In this document: piece after piece, positions 1 to 9,272 of the stretch
Layout: each line of letters starts with the position of its first letter
How positions within the stretch are numbered: the stretch's first letter is position 1
DNA from: an uncultured Ruminococcus sp.
GTDB lineage: Bacteria > Bacillota > Clostridia > Oscillospirales > Ruminococcaceae
Length of the DNA: 43,251 nucleotides
Direction of reading: 5' to 3'
Assembly: GCA_900545285.1 (NCBI GenBank)
Contig: UQYK01000012.1
Location: 1 to 43,251, forward strand
Program-made: the position numbers and the translations under genes
Notes under the pieces: generated by a model
What the model was told of the DNA's origin: nothing
Databases searched by the model: none
The model's input: only the letters and a program-made list of their open reading frames with translations

Positions 1-162
1 GGGCAGCTATGTGCGGAACGGATAAACGCTGAAAGCATCTAAGCGTGAAGCCGCCCTTAAGATAAGATCTCCTTTAAGACCCCTTGTAGACTACAAGGTT
101 GATAGGTCTGATGTGTAAGCATGGTGACATGTTTAGCTTGCAGATACTAATCGGTCGTTCGC
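1..162 (+). rRNA. rrl: 23S ribosomal RNA, 3' end (partial)
   Basis: The first bases match the conserved 3' part of bacterial 23S rRNA: the segment reading ACGCTGAAAGCATCTAAGCG, then AAGATAAGATCTCC, and near the end GATACTAATCGGTCG, equivalent to the usual 'actaatagaccgag' just before the 3' terminus. The gene continues off the left edge. The exact 3' end is uncertain by about 10 bases because the 5' half that closes the terminal helix is outside the window. A pyrimidine-rich spacer of about 65 bases without a tRNA separates it from 5S rRNA. Confidence 0.93.
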
Positions 163-230
163 TTTTCCTTTTGTTCTTCGTTTCCTGTTTCATTTCTTGT
201 ATTTCTTCTTTTTCAGTCTGTTTTTTAGTA

Positions 231-345
231 GCCGGTGTTTATGGCAAAGAGGTTCCACCTGTTCCCATTCCGAACACAGCAGTTAAGCTCTTTCGCGCCT
301 ACGATACTTGGTCTTCTCGACCTGGGAAAATTGGTCAATGCCGGC
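231..345 (+). rRNA. rrf: 5S ribosomal RNA
   Basis: The ends GCCGGTG (231) and GCCGGC (345) flank a region with the conserved 5S core ACCTGTTCCCATTCCGAACA and the following CAGCAGTTAAGCTC, so it folds as a standard 5S rRNA of about 115 nt. It is the last gene of the rRNA operon and is followed within 15 bases by an intrinsic terminator. The ends may be off by a few bases. Confidence 0.93.
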
Positions 346-360
346 TTCTTCTTATTCACA

Positions 361-392
361 AAAAGGGAGTCTCATTTGAGACTCCCTTTTTT
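361..392 (+). terminator. Rho-independent terminator of the rRNA operon
   Basis: A perfect stem (AAAAGGGAGTCTC at 361-373 with GAGACTCCCTTTT at 378-390) with a 4-base loop runs straight into a T tract, 15 bases after 5S rRNA. Confidence 0.92.
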
Positions 393-443
393 GTGCTTTC
401 TGCATCTGACTTCTCATAACTGCACAGATACTTTTACCATATA

Positions 444-478
444 CAAAACCCCCGATACATCTTGTATCGGGGGTTTTG
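444..478. terminator. Bidirectional terminator between rRNA operon and BspA-like gene
   Basis: A 15-bp perfect stem (CAAAACCCCCGATAC at 444-458 with its complement at 464-478) and a 5-base loop. It carries A/T tracts on both sides of the GC core, so it can work on either strand. It lies 22 bases beyond the stop codon of the minus-strand LRR gene and is a second barrier after the rRNA terminator. Confidence 0.88.
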
Positions 479-500
479 CATCTTGGGACTCTTTGAAAGG

Positions 501-2555
501 TTATTCCTCTATATACGGAAGAGTATCAATGCTGTGTACCAGGAACTTCAGCAAGAGAATTGCGTCATTACCGTTGATTTCACCATCTGTATTGCAGTCG
601 GCATTAGCACGAGCACTTTCACCCAAATCAACGGTGCCGGCAGTGGCTTTATTCAGTACAACAGAATCGGTAAGATCAATTTTTCCGTCCAGGTTAACAT
701 CACCGCAGTAAACAGTACCAGGTTCAATGGTTTCGGTAGTTGTTGTTACTGTGACATCAGTAGTAGTTGTTGTAGAGGATTCTTCAGGATCCAATGCGAT
801 GAACGGAATATCATTCATTGTTGCATAATCCTGTGCAGCTGTGTTGCGATAACCAGTAATTGTAATAACGTCATTTTTCGTCAGAGTGTCATTGTTCAGA
901 TTGTATCCAAATGCATTTGCGTCAATTAAAGATACATTTTTGGGAATTGTAACGTTTTTCAAGGAATCGCAGTTTACAAAGGAGGTCTTTCCAATGCTGC
1001 TCATTGTTTCCGGGAATGTAACCTGATTCAATGCAGTACAGCCGGCAAATGCGTATTGGCCAACACTTTGGATATTATCCGGAATTGTAATGGATTCCAG
1101 TCCGGAGCAGCGATAGAACATGTAGTTGTCAATTTTGGTCATGTTAGAACCAAATGTAACGTTTTTCAAGTTTGTATTGTTGTAGAATGTCCACTTTCCG
1201 ACTCTGGTCAGGCCGTTTCCTAATGTAACAGATTCCAGACCGGAGCAGTCAGAGAAGGTGCTTTCTCCAATGTAGGTGACAGTATCCGGAATTGTGATAT
1301 CAGTTAGTCCATCACAGCCATAGAAAACAGCATCGCCCAGCTTTGTCAAACCATTTCCGAAATTCACCTGATTCAGGCTGGTGCAGCGGTAGAAGGTGCT
1401 GTTGCACAGTTCCTTTACAGAATCCGGAATGGTGATGGATTCCAGAGAAGAACAGCCGTAGAACACAATGTCTCCCAATTCTTCCAGCTTGCTGGGCAGC
1501 TGAATTGATTTCAGTTTTGTGCAATAGGAGAAGACGCCGGATTTAATCGCAGTAACGGATTCTGGAATCACAACCTCTTCCAATCCGCAGTAGGAGAATG
1601 CGTCCTTTCGGATAGTTGTCAGATTGCTGGGCAGCTTAACCGATTTCAAGTTCTGGCAGTGGATAAATGCACCTGTTGCAATGCTTGTTACACTGTCCGG
1701 AATATCAATGGAATCCAGACCGCAGTATGCAAACGCATTTCCGAAAATTCGTACCAGTGAAGATTCCGGGAACTGAATGTTTTTCAGCGCAGTGCAGTTG
1801 AAGAAGGCATTTGCGCCGATAGACTGTACGCCTTCTTCCATGATAACCGTAGTCAGATTGCTACAGTTGGAGAACATGGTAGCGCCAATTGTGGTCAGAC
1901 TGCCGGGAATGGTAACAGATTCCAGTGCATTACAGAAGGAGAATACTTCGTCACCAATGAAAAACAGGCTGTCCGGCAGCTCAATATTTTTCAGAGAAGT
2001 ACACATACAGAATGCGCTGGAGTTGATGGACAGCAGATTCTTGGACAGCGTAACATCCGTCAGATTGGTGCAGGCACAGAATGCGCTGGCGCCGATGCCA
2101 ACAATGGTATCCGGCATAACAACCGATTTCAGATTTTGCTTTCCATAAAATGCTTCAGCTTCAATGTAGTTGACTTCGACATCATCAATGGTTTCCGGGA
2201 TAACAACGTCTTCCAGTTCGTCTGCACAGGAAACAATATGAACCTTTTCGCCAACCAATTTGTATTGGAACAAGCCGTCATCGGATGTATAGATGTCATC
2301 CTCGCCGACTACGGTTTCTTCCGTGCCTGCCACCGGCAGATCGATGGAAGGCGCAGTGCTTTCCAGATCAGATGCAATTTGCGCTGCTACTTCGTCTTCC
2401 GGCATTGGCTCTTCATAGGTTGGCGCATCCATCACAATGGATGTACCGTCCGTTGTATCTGAGGGGGATGCAGCGTAAACACTGCTAAAGCATGCAGGAA
2501 TCAATGTTGCAATTGCAACGATTCCCGCTACTGTCTTTTTCCAGTTGGATTTCAT
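501..2555 (-). CDS. Secreted BspA-type leucine-rich-repeat protein with C-terminal dockerin
   Basis: Predicted 684-residue secreted, cellulosome-attached protein. The start ATG at 2555 is chosen because AAAGGAG lies 8 bases upstream; an in-frame ATG 13 codons earlier has no ribosome site and would bury the signal peptide (MKSNWKK, hydrophobic stretch, SVYA cleavage site near residue 28). Residues about 97-553 are about 23-residue repeats of the BspA/LRR_5 kind (pattern 'L.sv.iP..v..Ig..aF..C..L'). A Thr-rich linker (about 590-612) follows. Residues 613-684 are a two-repeat dockerin with calcium loops GDVNLDGKIDLTD and DCNTDGEINGND. Proteins of this LRR family often bind host proteins or surfaces; here the dockerin implies binding to a scaffoldin cohesin. 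The ligand is unknown. It is monocistronic, with its own promoter and terminator. Confidence 0.9.
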   Translation of the reverse strand: MKSNWKKTVAGIVAIATLIPACFSSVYAASPSDTTDGTSIVMDAPTYEEPMPEDEVAAQIASDLESTAPSIDLPVAGTEETVVGEDDIYTSDDGLFQYKLVGEKVHIVSCADELEDVVIPETIDDVEVNYIEAEAFYGKQNLKSVVMPDTIVGIGASAFCACTNLTDVTLSKNLLSINSSAFCMCTSLKNIELPDSLFFIGDEVFSFCNALESVTIPGSLTTIGATMFSNCSNLTTVIMEEGVQSIGANAFFNCTALKNIQFPESSLVRIFGNAFAYCGLDSIDIPDSVTSIATGAFIHCQNLKSVKLPSNLTTIRKDAFSYCGLEEVVIPESVTAIKSGVFSYCTKLKSIQLPSKLEELGDIVFYGCSSLESITIPDSVKELCNSTFYRCTSLNQVNFGNGLTKLGDAVFYGCDGLTDITIPDTVTYIGESTFSDCSGLESVTLGNGLTRVGKWTFYNNTNLKNVTFGSNMTKIDNYMFYRCSGLESITIPDNIQSVGQYAFAGCTALNQVTFPETMSSIGKTSFVNCDSLKNVTIPKNVSLIDANAFGYNLNNDTLTKNDVITITGYRNTAAQDYATMNDIPFIALDPEESSTTTTTDVTVTTTTETIEPGTVYCGDVNLDGKIDLTDSVVLNKATAGTVDLGESARANADCNTDGEINGNDAILLLKFLVHSIDTLPYIEE

Positions 2556-2875
2556 GAAAAAAGCTCCTTTCTGTGTAATGACACATTTGAACATAGGACA
2601 GGCGGTATTTTAGCACATTTCCCAGAAAAAAAACAGCACACCTCTTTCCGGCAAAGTACAGTACTGGAGTCTTTTTGCCAGTCAATGGGGCTTACGGGAA
2701 TACGTGCCGGTTTGCCTCTCCTTTCGAATGCAAACGTGATATACCGCACAAATTTTAATGTCAGGGCATACTCCTGCTGTGTACAGCCACACAGAAACGT
2801 CAAAACGAACGTTCCTTTCCATGTCAGGTGTCGTCAAAATGCGAAATGATGTTACAACAGGAATACACACTAATT
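2556..2875 (-). promoter_or_regulatory. Long 5' leader of the BspA-like gene, possibly structured
   Basis: The leader has no convincing ORF. It contains two copies of GGCAAA (complement of 2711-2716 and 2674-2679) that could each pair with one downstream TTTGCC (complement of 2650-2655), so two alternative folds are possible. A run of eight Ts (complement of 2626-2633) follows, but without a strong stem directly before it. No riboswitch class that I know is recognisable. Regulatory function is inference only. Confidence 0.35.
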
Positions 2876-2881
2876 TCTATC

Positions 2882-2910
2882 ATTATAATCTATTTTTTCC
2901 ATCTTGTCAA
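2882..2910 (-). promoter_or_regulatory. Consensus sigma-A promoter for the BspA-like gene
   Basis: On the minus strand TTGACA (2910-2905), a 17-bp spacer and TATAAT (2887-2882) match the vegetative consensus exactly. Transcription would begin near 2875, giving an unusually long leader of about 320 nt before the start codon at 2555. Confidence 0.85.
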
Positions 2911-3009
2911 GTGGCTTTTTGTAAAAACTGACGATATCACAGATTCTTTTTATTTTGGGAAAATGCAATCTAATTGCGCAAAAGTTTACGAATATTCGCA
3001 TGAATCCGT

Positions 3010-3038
3010 TTGACATTTTTCTCAAAAAGTGGTATAAT
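3010..3038 (+). promoter_or_regulatory. Consensus sigma-A promoter for the giant LRR gene
   Basis: TTGACA (3010-3015), 17-bp spacer, TATAAT (3033-3038), with a TGG extended -10. Transcription would start near 3045, leaving a leader of about 135 nt. The leader contains three TGAGA segments (3110, 3133 and 3164) and one complementary TCTCA (3119). Confidence 0.87.
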
Positions 3039-3179
3039 CAAATTGACTAAAAACCATTTTTTACGGACAAATAGATTGATCAAATTATACAAATTTCGAG
3101 TAACTTTTTTGAGAGCATTCTCATAAATTGCATGAGAAAATGTCAGAAGAGCGTGGTTTCTTTTGAGAGGAGAATGGAT

Positions 3180-6100
3180 ATGAACCTGCAGCTAAGAAGG
3201 ATGCAGAAAATTGGCAGTGCGCTGCTGGCGCTTCTGCTGGGATGGAATATTGGAATTATGCCTGCGGAGGCAGCGGGACAGGAAGAAACGCCTATAGCGA
3301 TTACAGCGGAGCATTTCCCCGATACCGTTTTTCGCAATTATGTTTCCAATCAAATTGACACATCGCCGAAAGACGGCTTCCTGTCTTCGGCAGAAATTCA
3401 GCAAACCAATTCCATTTCTCTGACAGGGGCAGAATATGCGGAACTAGAGGACTTGACAGGAATCTCCTGCTTTTCCAATCTGATGCTCCTAAACTGTATC
3501 GGTACAAATTTAAAGGAACTGGATCTTTCTCAGAACAAAATTCTGGGGATTTTGAACTGTACGGGAAATCAGATTGCATCCTTGACGTTGCCGGAGACAA
3601 CCACTCCGCTTTCTGTGGATTGCAGCAACAACCAGCTTACAGAGTTGCAGCTGTCTGGTAACATGTTGCAAATTCTCAATTGCAGTGAGAATCAGCTGTC
3701 AGAACTGGATTTCTCCAAAGTGCCGAATTTAACCACACTGGATTGCAGCGGCAACCATCTGACCAGCCTGGATATTACAAGTTTATCCCAGCTGACCTCC
3801 TGTACCTGTGAAAATAATGCAGCGAAGATTTCAGCAATTCCCGTTTCCGGCAGTGATGATACGCTTTATTATGCGGATTTATCTGCGCTGCCGGGATTTG
3901 ATGTTTCGCGTGTGGCTCCCGCAGATGCCAGCTCAGATACGCCGTTTTTTACCAACGGTACCCTTCTTACATCAGAAGGAGAAACGCGGCTCTATATCCT
4001 GGATATCACTGCTCCGGTGACATATACCTATCAGATCAACACGGCCGACACTTCTGCAACGGCGGTATTTACACTGCATCCTCAGCAGGATCCGGCGTAT
4101 CTGGTTAAGATTGATGCCAACCATTTTCCAGACGCTGCGCTGCGTGAAGTTCTATCTGGAAGCGCTTATGACAAAGACCAGAATGGGTTCTTCTCTCAGG
4201 AAGAACTGGATGCTGTGACAATGCTTTCCCTTTCCGGAACCGGCGTATCAGATTATACAGGACTTTCTCTCTTTTCCAATTTGAAGGAACTGGATTGCAG
4301 CCAGAACCAATTGCAGACATTGGATCTTTCTGTACTGCCGGCGCTCACTACGCTGAATTGTTCTGGAAACCAGCTGAAAGCACTGGATTTGTCCGTGCTG
4401 CCGTCACTCACAGTGCTCAATTGTGCATCCAATCTCTTAACATCGCTGGATGTCACAGCACTTCCTGTCCTGCAAACGTTAAATTGCAGCGGAAACCGTC
4501 TGACAGCCCTGAATCTGGGGAGCATCCCTGTTGCGGATTTGACTGCGGATGGGAACGCAGTGTCTCTTTCAGTAGGCGCGGACGGATGCATTTCATTGCA
4601 GGAATTGGGAACAGATTTTGATCTGGACTGCGTAGCGGCAGACAGCTGGCAAAATGCAAGTGTTGCCAATGGTGTGCTTACCATTTCGGATTTGCAGAAG
4701 CCGGTGTCCTATTCCTATTATGTAGACACCGCCAGAAGCCAGACTGTTACATTTACATTGTATCCGGTGGAAGTAGAAATTGCAATTGACAAGACACACT
4801 TTCCGGATAGTGTCTTCTGCAGTGCAGTGGAAGCCCTGGACACCGACCAGAATGGCATGCTGTCACAAAAGGAGATACAACAGGTAACGGAACTGGATGT
4901 GTCCAATCGGAATATCTGGGATTTGACAGGAATCTCTTATTTGACAGCACTGCAAAGCTTGAATTGTTCCGGCAATAAGCTGAATGAGCTGACAATTTCC
5001 GGCCTCTCCCGGCTGCATACGCTGGATTGCAGTGATAACAGCATCAGAACTATGACGCTGGAAGCACTTCCAGCACTCTCTGTGCTGCGCTGCGGCAATA
5101 ATCGGCTGACACAGCTGGAACCTTCTGCATTCCCGAATCTTACCGTGCTCACGTGTATGTACAACCAGTTGCAGGAACTGGACTTGACTGGTCTTTCCGG
5201 GCTTACTGAGCTGGATTGCAGCAATCAGAATCATCTGGATGCACTGGATTTGTCGCAAACGCCAAATCTTCGGATTCTCAACTGCGCTTCTGTGGGAATT
5301 TCGCAGCTGGATCTGACACAAAATCCGATGCTGGAATCTGTCAATTGCTCCTTCAATCAGCTGAAATCGCTGAACTTGAGAAATCAGACACAATTGCAGG
5401 TGATTCGCTGCGCCAGCAATCAGCTGACCTCTGTACAGGTTGCTACTTCTCTGACGGAACTGACCTGCTATGGCTCCAAAAACAGCAGCAGCATCCCAGC
5501 GGATTTTGTGAATCGGATTTCCTTTGCAGATCTGCCGGGGGAATTCGATGTTTCCCATGTAGAGTCGGACAGCTGGACCAATGCTGTGACCGATGGAAAA
5601 GCACTCTATGTGACAGATATCACTCAGCCAGTCACCTACATTTATGATCTGATTGCCGGAAACGTAGAGACAGGGATTTTATTTACCATTGTGCCGGAAG
5701 CATCTGTTGAGACACAGATTTCCATTGATGCGGCGCATTTTCCTGATGATGCCTTTCGCAATTACTTGAAGAGCAAATTTGACAGCAACCGGGACGGCTA
5801 TTTTTCCGTCAAAGAATTAAGCCGGGCGGATGATGTGGAAATATCCGGCCTGGATATTGCAGACTTAACTGGCGTGGAATATTTAACCTCGCTGAAAAAG
5901 TTGAATTGTTCTAACAATGCATTGACGGAGATCACAATTGCCAATCTTTCTGCGCTGGAAGAACTCAACTGCGCCGGAAATAACCTGACAGCACTCCATG
6001 TAGAGCAGCTATCCAATTTAAAGCGCCTGTATTGCTCTTATAACGCCCTGGAATCTCTGGATGTCAGCACCTTGACGAATCTGGCCTATCTTTCCTGTGA

Positions 6101-9100
6101 AGCCAATCTCCTGACCGATCTTTCTCTTCCGGAGCAGTCGGCGCTGGTTTACTTTTATTGCTATGACAACGCGCTGGAATCTCTATCCCTAAAAGGGCTT
6201 ACGGCACTGCAATATCTGGAATGCCAGGACAACGCCTTAGCGCAGCTGGATGTTTCCTCTTGTCAGCAGCTGCTGAAATTAAACTGCCAGGGAAACCGCC
6301 TTGTATCGCTGGATGTAACCGGGCTTTTGGATTTACAGGAAGTGAATGCAAGCGGAAACAGCCGTACCATCGAAGTAAAGGCAATTCTCACATACGATCT
6401 GACACAGATGCCTTCGGAATGGGAGATAGACCGGGTTGTGGCGAACAGCTGGAAGAATGCTGCGTGTGACGGAATGACACTCACAGTACAGCCGGATCTT
6501 TCTACAGTGACTTATACTTATCAGCTGGATGCTGCCAATTCGACCAAAACCGTAGACTTTCAGTTGATTCCGGTCTTGGCCGAAGAAACCTCGATTCCCA
6601 TTGATGCAGCCCATTTTCCGGATGAAGCACTCCGGCAGCTGGTGCGGCAGGAACTGGATCGAAATGACAATGGCCTGCTGGAAGCTTCCGAATCTGAAGC
6701 AGTAACCACGTGGGACATCTCCGGACATGGAATTGCAGATCTGACAGGACTGGAGTACCTTTTGAACTTGTCAGTTTTGAATTGTTCGAATAATGCATTA
6801 ACCAGCCTGCCGGAGAATTTGTCAGAGCAGCTGACAGAACTGGATTGCAGCAAGAATCAGCTGACAACCTTGTCATTGGGACACGCAGCAGAAACGCTCA
6901 CAAGCCTGAACTGCGCTGAAAATGCGCTGACAGAATTGCAGCTTTCCGCATTTCCGGCGCTGCTATCTCTGGATTGTCACGGAAATACAGCGCTGCAATC
7001 GCTGACAGTTCCGGAAAGTGCGCTTCTGGAAACGCTGAATTGCGCACAATGCAGCATTACAACGCTTTCTTTGCAAAATCCGGAGAAGCTGCGGATTCTG
7101 CACTGCGCAGAAAATCAGCTGACGGATCTGGATTTCAGCGGTTTTTCTGTTTTGGAGCAGGTGGATTGCAGTCAGAATCAACTGAAATCCTTTTCTGCGG
7201 ACAGCGCAGCCCTGATCGATCTGGACTGCCATGGCAATGCATTGCAACATCTGAGTCTGGAAAAGCTGCTGGCCTTGAAAACGCTCAATTGCGCAGACAA
7301 TCAGCTTTCCTTCCTGGATTTGTCCCTGCAAATGGATCTCACTTCGCTTTCTGCTGGAGAGAACCCGCTCCTGTCTCTTCTGGCCTCGCCGTTGGCAAAT
7401 GTGACAACCTGTGATCTGAGCAACTGCACGGCAGAAATTACGCCTGTGCTTTCTGATACGCAGACGCTGACGTTTTCTACCGCAGACTGGACGTACTTTA
7501 ATCCGGAGCGAACCGGTGACTGGAGCAATGCTGTCCGTACCGGAACAGAAGTGAAAATTCTGCATCCGCAAGAGGCGGTTTCCTATACCTATCAGACCGG
7601 AAATGCCGGGGTTCTTTTGCAAACTACGCTGGTGCTTTCGGAGATTCCCATTGGTGCCGCAGTGATCAGCCGTGTGGATGAAACAACATTGATTTATAAT
7701 GGGGATCTACAGACACCAGAATTTCAGGTGGTACTGGATGGTGTGCTGCTGAGTCCGGGAGAAGACTACACCATTACCTATGAAAACAACTGTAATGCCG
7801 GAACTGCGGCTGCCATCATTCAGGCAGAGAATGGGAAGAAGTGGACAGGATCTGTTCTGGTTCCGTTCTCCATTTTGAAGGCTTCTCCTATAGTTGCGGT
7901 TGTCCTTTCTCCGGAAGGAGATTATACAGCCGGGGATGCTGTGCCGGAAATCACCTTGACAGAAAACAGTACACCTGGTTCCGTGTCATGGAGTGCAGGA
8001 ATGCCGTCCCGACTGACAGAAGGGGAGCAGACGCTTTCCTGGGACTACATCCCTTCAGATGCGCAGAACTATGAAGCTGTTTCCGGGACTCGTGTGTTGT
8101 ATGCAAAACCGATTGCAACTACCACAACTACCCCTGTTACTACAGTTACAACCACAACCACAACTACAACTACAACCACAACGGAAACCGAACAGCCTGT
8201 CACGACTACCTCAGAGCGTCTGACAGTAACCAGTACAGTTACAACTACATCTTCCAGCAGTACAGAAACGATTACGACCCCTGCTACTACAGCTGTGACC
8301 AAACCTGTGACAACAGATACTACAACGGCAACTACGTTGCTGGTTACCACAGTTTCTGTTACGCAGAGCACAACACGGTCTGTTACTTCCACTACCGCAA
8401 CAGAGAGTATGCCGATTACCACAACATCGGCTTCCTCTACCGGAACAACAACGACAACCCTCCAGACACGTCACACACGGCCTAGTATTCAAACATCTAC
8501 TTCAACGACTACAGTGACTTCTACTATCCCTACCAGACCTACACGGCCGATCATCTCAGGACAGACTACCACCACCACAACAACAATTGTTACCCGTGTG
8601 ACGCGGCCGTCTATTGCATCAGTTTCCACAACAACGCAGACCACTGCTTCTGAAACACAGACTACAACTACACCGATAACAACGTCATCCATAACCACGC
8701 TCCCGACGGTTAGTGTGACAGTTACTACAAGTACAAGTATGACTACTGTGATGACAACAACCACCACTATGACCATCACAACAACTACTACCAGCACTTC
8801 TACAACTACCACAACGGAATCTACCACCACTTCTACAACTATCACAACGGAATCTACCACCACAACAACAACTACTACCAGCTTAACCAAACCAACCACT
8901 ACGACCAGAAAACGAACGATTACAACTGTCACCAGAGCAACACAGCTCAGCGGAACAACTACGACGGTTTTCATTCCCCAGATGGTGGGAGATGCCAATC
9001 TGGACGGCGCAGTGGATATCCAGGATGCCTATGCAGTACTGGTATACTACGCAGAACATGCTGCCGGAAACGGTGCTTATATGTTCTATCCGGAAGATAT

Positions 9101-9245
9101 GTTTATCAACCGCTGGCTGATGATTCGGCTGGATATTGACGGAGACATTACTATTCAGGATGCACTGTATGTTTTGACATACTACTCGTACCAGTCCGCC
9201 GGAAAAAGCGTGACATGGGAAGAAATCATTGAAATTGTAGACTAA
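3180..9245 (+). CDS. Giant secreted protein: five internalin-like LRR modules, Thr-rich linker, dockerin
   Basis: A 2021-residue protein. ATG at 3180 is preferred because GAGAGGAG lies 7 bases upstream; ATGs at 3132 and 3174 have no or badly spaced sites. After a signal peptide (cleavage near 'PAEA', residue 31) come five modules beginning near residues 39, 310, 533, 845 and 1137. Each starts with a 'HFPD..fR' helix and an EF-hand-like loop (for example DTDQNGMLSQKE). About 21-residue LRRs with a 'LNCS.N.L..LDLS' pattern follow, and each module ends in a beta-rich segment ('YTYQ...' then 'FTL'). Residues about 1491-1566 resemble MBG/Ig-like repeats, and another beta domain runs to about 1641. 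A Thr-rich linker spans about 1646-1932. The dockerin (1936-2021) has loops GDANLDGAVDIQD and DIDGDITIQD. Cap-LRR-Ig order recalls Listeria internalins, so a binding role on the cellulosome is inferred; the ligand is unknown. Confidence 0.88.
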   Translation: MNLQLRRMQKIGSALLALLLGWNIGIMPAEAAGQEETPIAITAEHFPDTVFRNYVSNQIDTSPKDGFLSSAEIQQTNSISLTGAEYAELEDLTGISCFSNLMLLNCIGTNLKELDLSQNKILGILNCTGNQIASLTLPETTTPLSVDCSNNQLTELQLSGNMLQILNCSENQLSELDFSKVPNLTTLDCSGNHLTSLDITSLSQLTSCTCENNAAKISAIPVSGSDDTLYYADLSALPGFDVSRVAPADASSDTPFFTNGTLLTSEGETRLYILDITAPVTYTYQINTADTSATAVFTLHPQQDPAYLVKIDANHFPDAALREVLSGSAYDKDQNGFFSQEELDAVTMLSLSGTGVSDYTGLSLFSNLKELDCSQNQLQTLDLSVLPALTTLNCSGNQLKALDLSVLPSLTVLNCASNLLTSLDVTALPVLQTLNCSGNRLTALNLGSIPVADLTADGNAVSLSVGADGCISLQELGTDFDLDCVAADSWQNASVANGVLTISDLQKPVSYSYYVDTARSQTVTFTLYPVEVEIAIDKTHFPDSVFCSAVEALDTDQNGMLSQKEIQQVTELDVSNRNIWDLTGISYLTALQSLNCSGNKLNELTISGLSRLHTLDCSDNSIRTMTLEALPALSVLRCGNNRLTQLEPSAFPNLTVLTCMYNQLQELDLTGLSGLTELDCSNQNHLDALDLSQTPNLRILNCASVGISQLDLTQNPMLESVNCSFNQLKSLNLRNQTQLQVIRCASNQLTSVQVATSLTELTCYGSKNSSSIPADFVNRISFADLPGEFDVSHVESDSWTNAVTDGKALYVTDITQPVTYIYDLIAGNVETGILFTIVPEASVETQISIDAAHFPDDAFRNYLKSKFDSNRDGYFSVKELSRADDVEISGLDIADLTGVEYLTSLKKLNCSNNALTEITIANLSALEELNCAGNNLTALHVEQLSNLKRLYCSYNALESLDVSTLTNLAYLSCEANLLTDLSLPEQSALVYFYCYDNALESLSLKGLTALQYLECQDNALAQLDVSSCQQLLKLNCQGNRLVSLDVTGLLDLQEVNASGNSRTIEVKAILTYDLTQMPSEWEIDRVVANSWKNAACDGMTLTVQPDLSTVTYTYQLDAANSTKTVDFQLIPVLAEETSIPIDAAHFPDEALRQLVRQELDRNDNGLLEASESEAVTTWDISGHGIADLTGLEYLLNLSVLNCSNNALTSLPENLSEQLTELDCSKNQLTTLSLGHAAETLTSLNCAENALTELQLSAFPALLSLDCHGNTALQSLTVPESALLETLNCAQCSITTLSLQNPEKLRILHCAENQLTDLDFSGFSVLEQVDCSQNQLKSFSADSAALIDLDCHGNALQHLSLEKLLALKTLNCADNQLSFLDLSLQMDLTSLSAGENPLLSLLASPLANVTTCDLSNCTAEITPVLSDTQTLTFSTADWTYFNPERTGDWSNAVRTGTEVKILHPQEAVSYTYQTGNAGVLLQTTLVLSEIPIGAAVISRVDETTLIYNGDLQTPEFQVVLDGVLLSPGEDYTITYENNCNAGTAAAIIQAENGKKWTGSVLVPFSILKASPIVAVVLSPEGDYTAGDAVPEITLTENSTPGSVSWSAGMPSRLTEGEQTLSWDYIPSDAQNYEAVSGTRVLYAKPIATTTTTPVTTVTTTTTTTTTTTTETEQPVTTTSERLTVTSTVTTTSSSSTETITTPATTAVTKPVTTDTTTATTLLVTTVSVTQSTTRSVTSTTATESMPITTTSASSTGTTTTTLQTRHTRPSIQTSTSTTTVTSTIPTRPTRPIISGQTTTTTTTIVTRVTRPSIASVSTTTQTTASETQTTTTPITTSSITTLPTVSVTVTTSTSMTTVMTTTTTMTITTTTTSTSTTTTTESTTTSTTITTESTTTTTTTTSLTKPTTTTRKRTITTVTRATQLSGTTTTVFIPQMVGDANLDGAVDIQDAYAVLVYYAEHAAGNGAYMFYPEDMFINRWLMIRLDIDGDITIQDALYVLTYYSYQSAGKSVTWEEIIEIVD
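8796..8861 (+). repeat. 33-bp tandem duplication inside the Thr-rich linker
   Basis: Two adjacent 33-bp copies (8796-8828 and 8829-8861) differ by one base and encode the 11-residue unit TSTTTTTESTT and a near copy (one Thr replaced by Ile). They sit inside a longer low-complexity tract of Thr codons, roughly 8115-8970. This points to slippage or recent duplication, and length may vary between strains. Confidence 0.85.
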
Positions 9246-9272
9246 GCCTGGTCACTGCATAAAAGGCAACAA

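Noticed and set aside
2556..2875. Assignment of the BspA leader as a cyclic-di-GMP riboswitch because of a GGCAAACC segment
   Set aside because: The other GEMM-I hallmarks (GGACGCAAAGC and the tetraloop receptor helix) are missing.
4863..5558. A 231-codon minus-strand frame inside the giant LRR gene
   Set aside because: Shadow of the repetitive LRR sequence; no start signals, and repeats on the plus strand explain the open frame.
8115..8970. CRISPR-like or satellite repeat
   Set aside because: The repetition is in-frame Thr-codon low complexity with only two close copies, and no regular spacers.
8489..8998. Val-rich open frame on the minus strand opposite the Thr linker
   Set aside because: It is the reverse reading of ACN-type Thr codons (GTN gives Val); no ribosome site and no biological domain.
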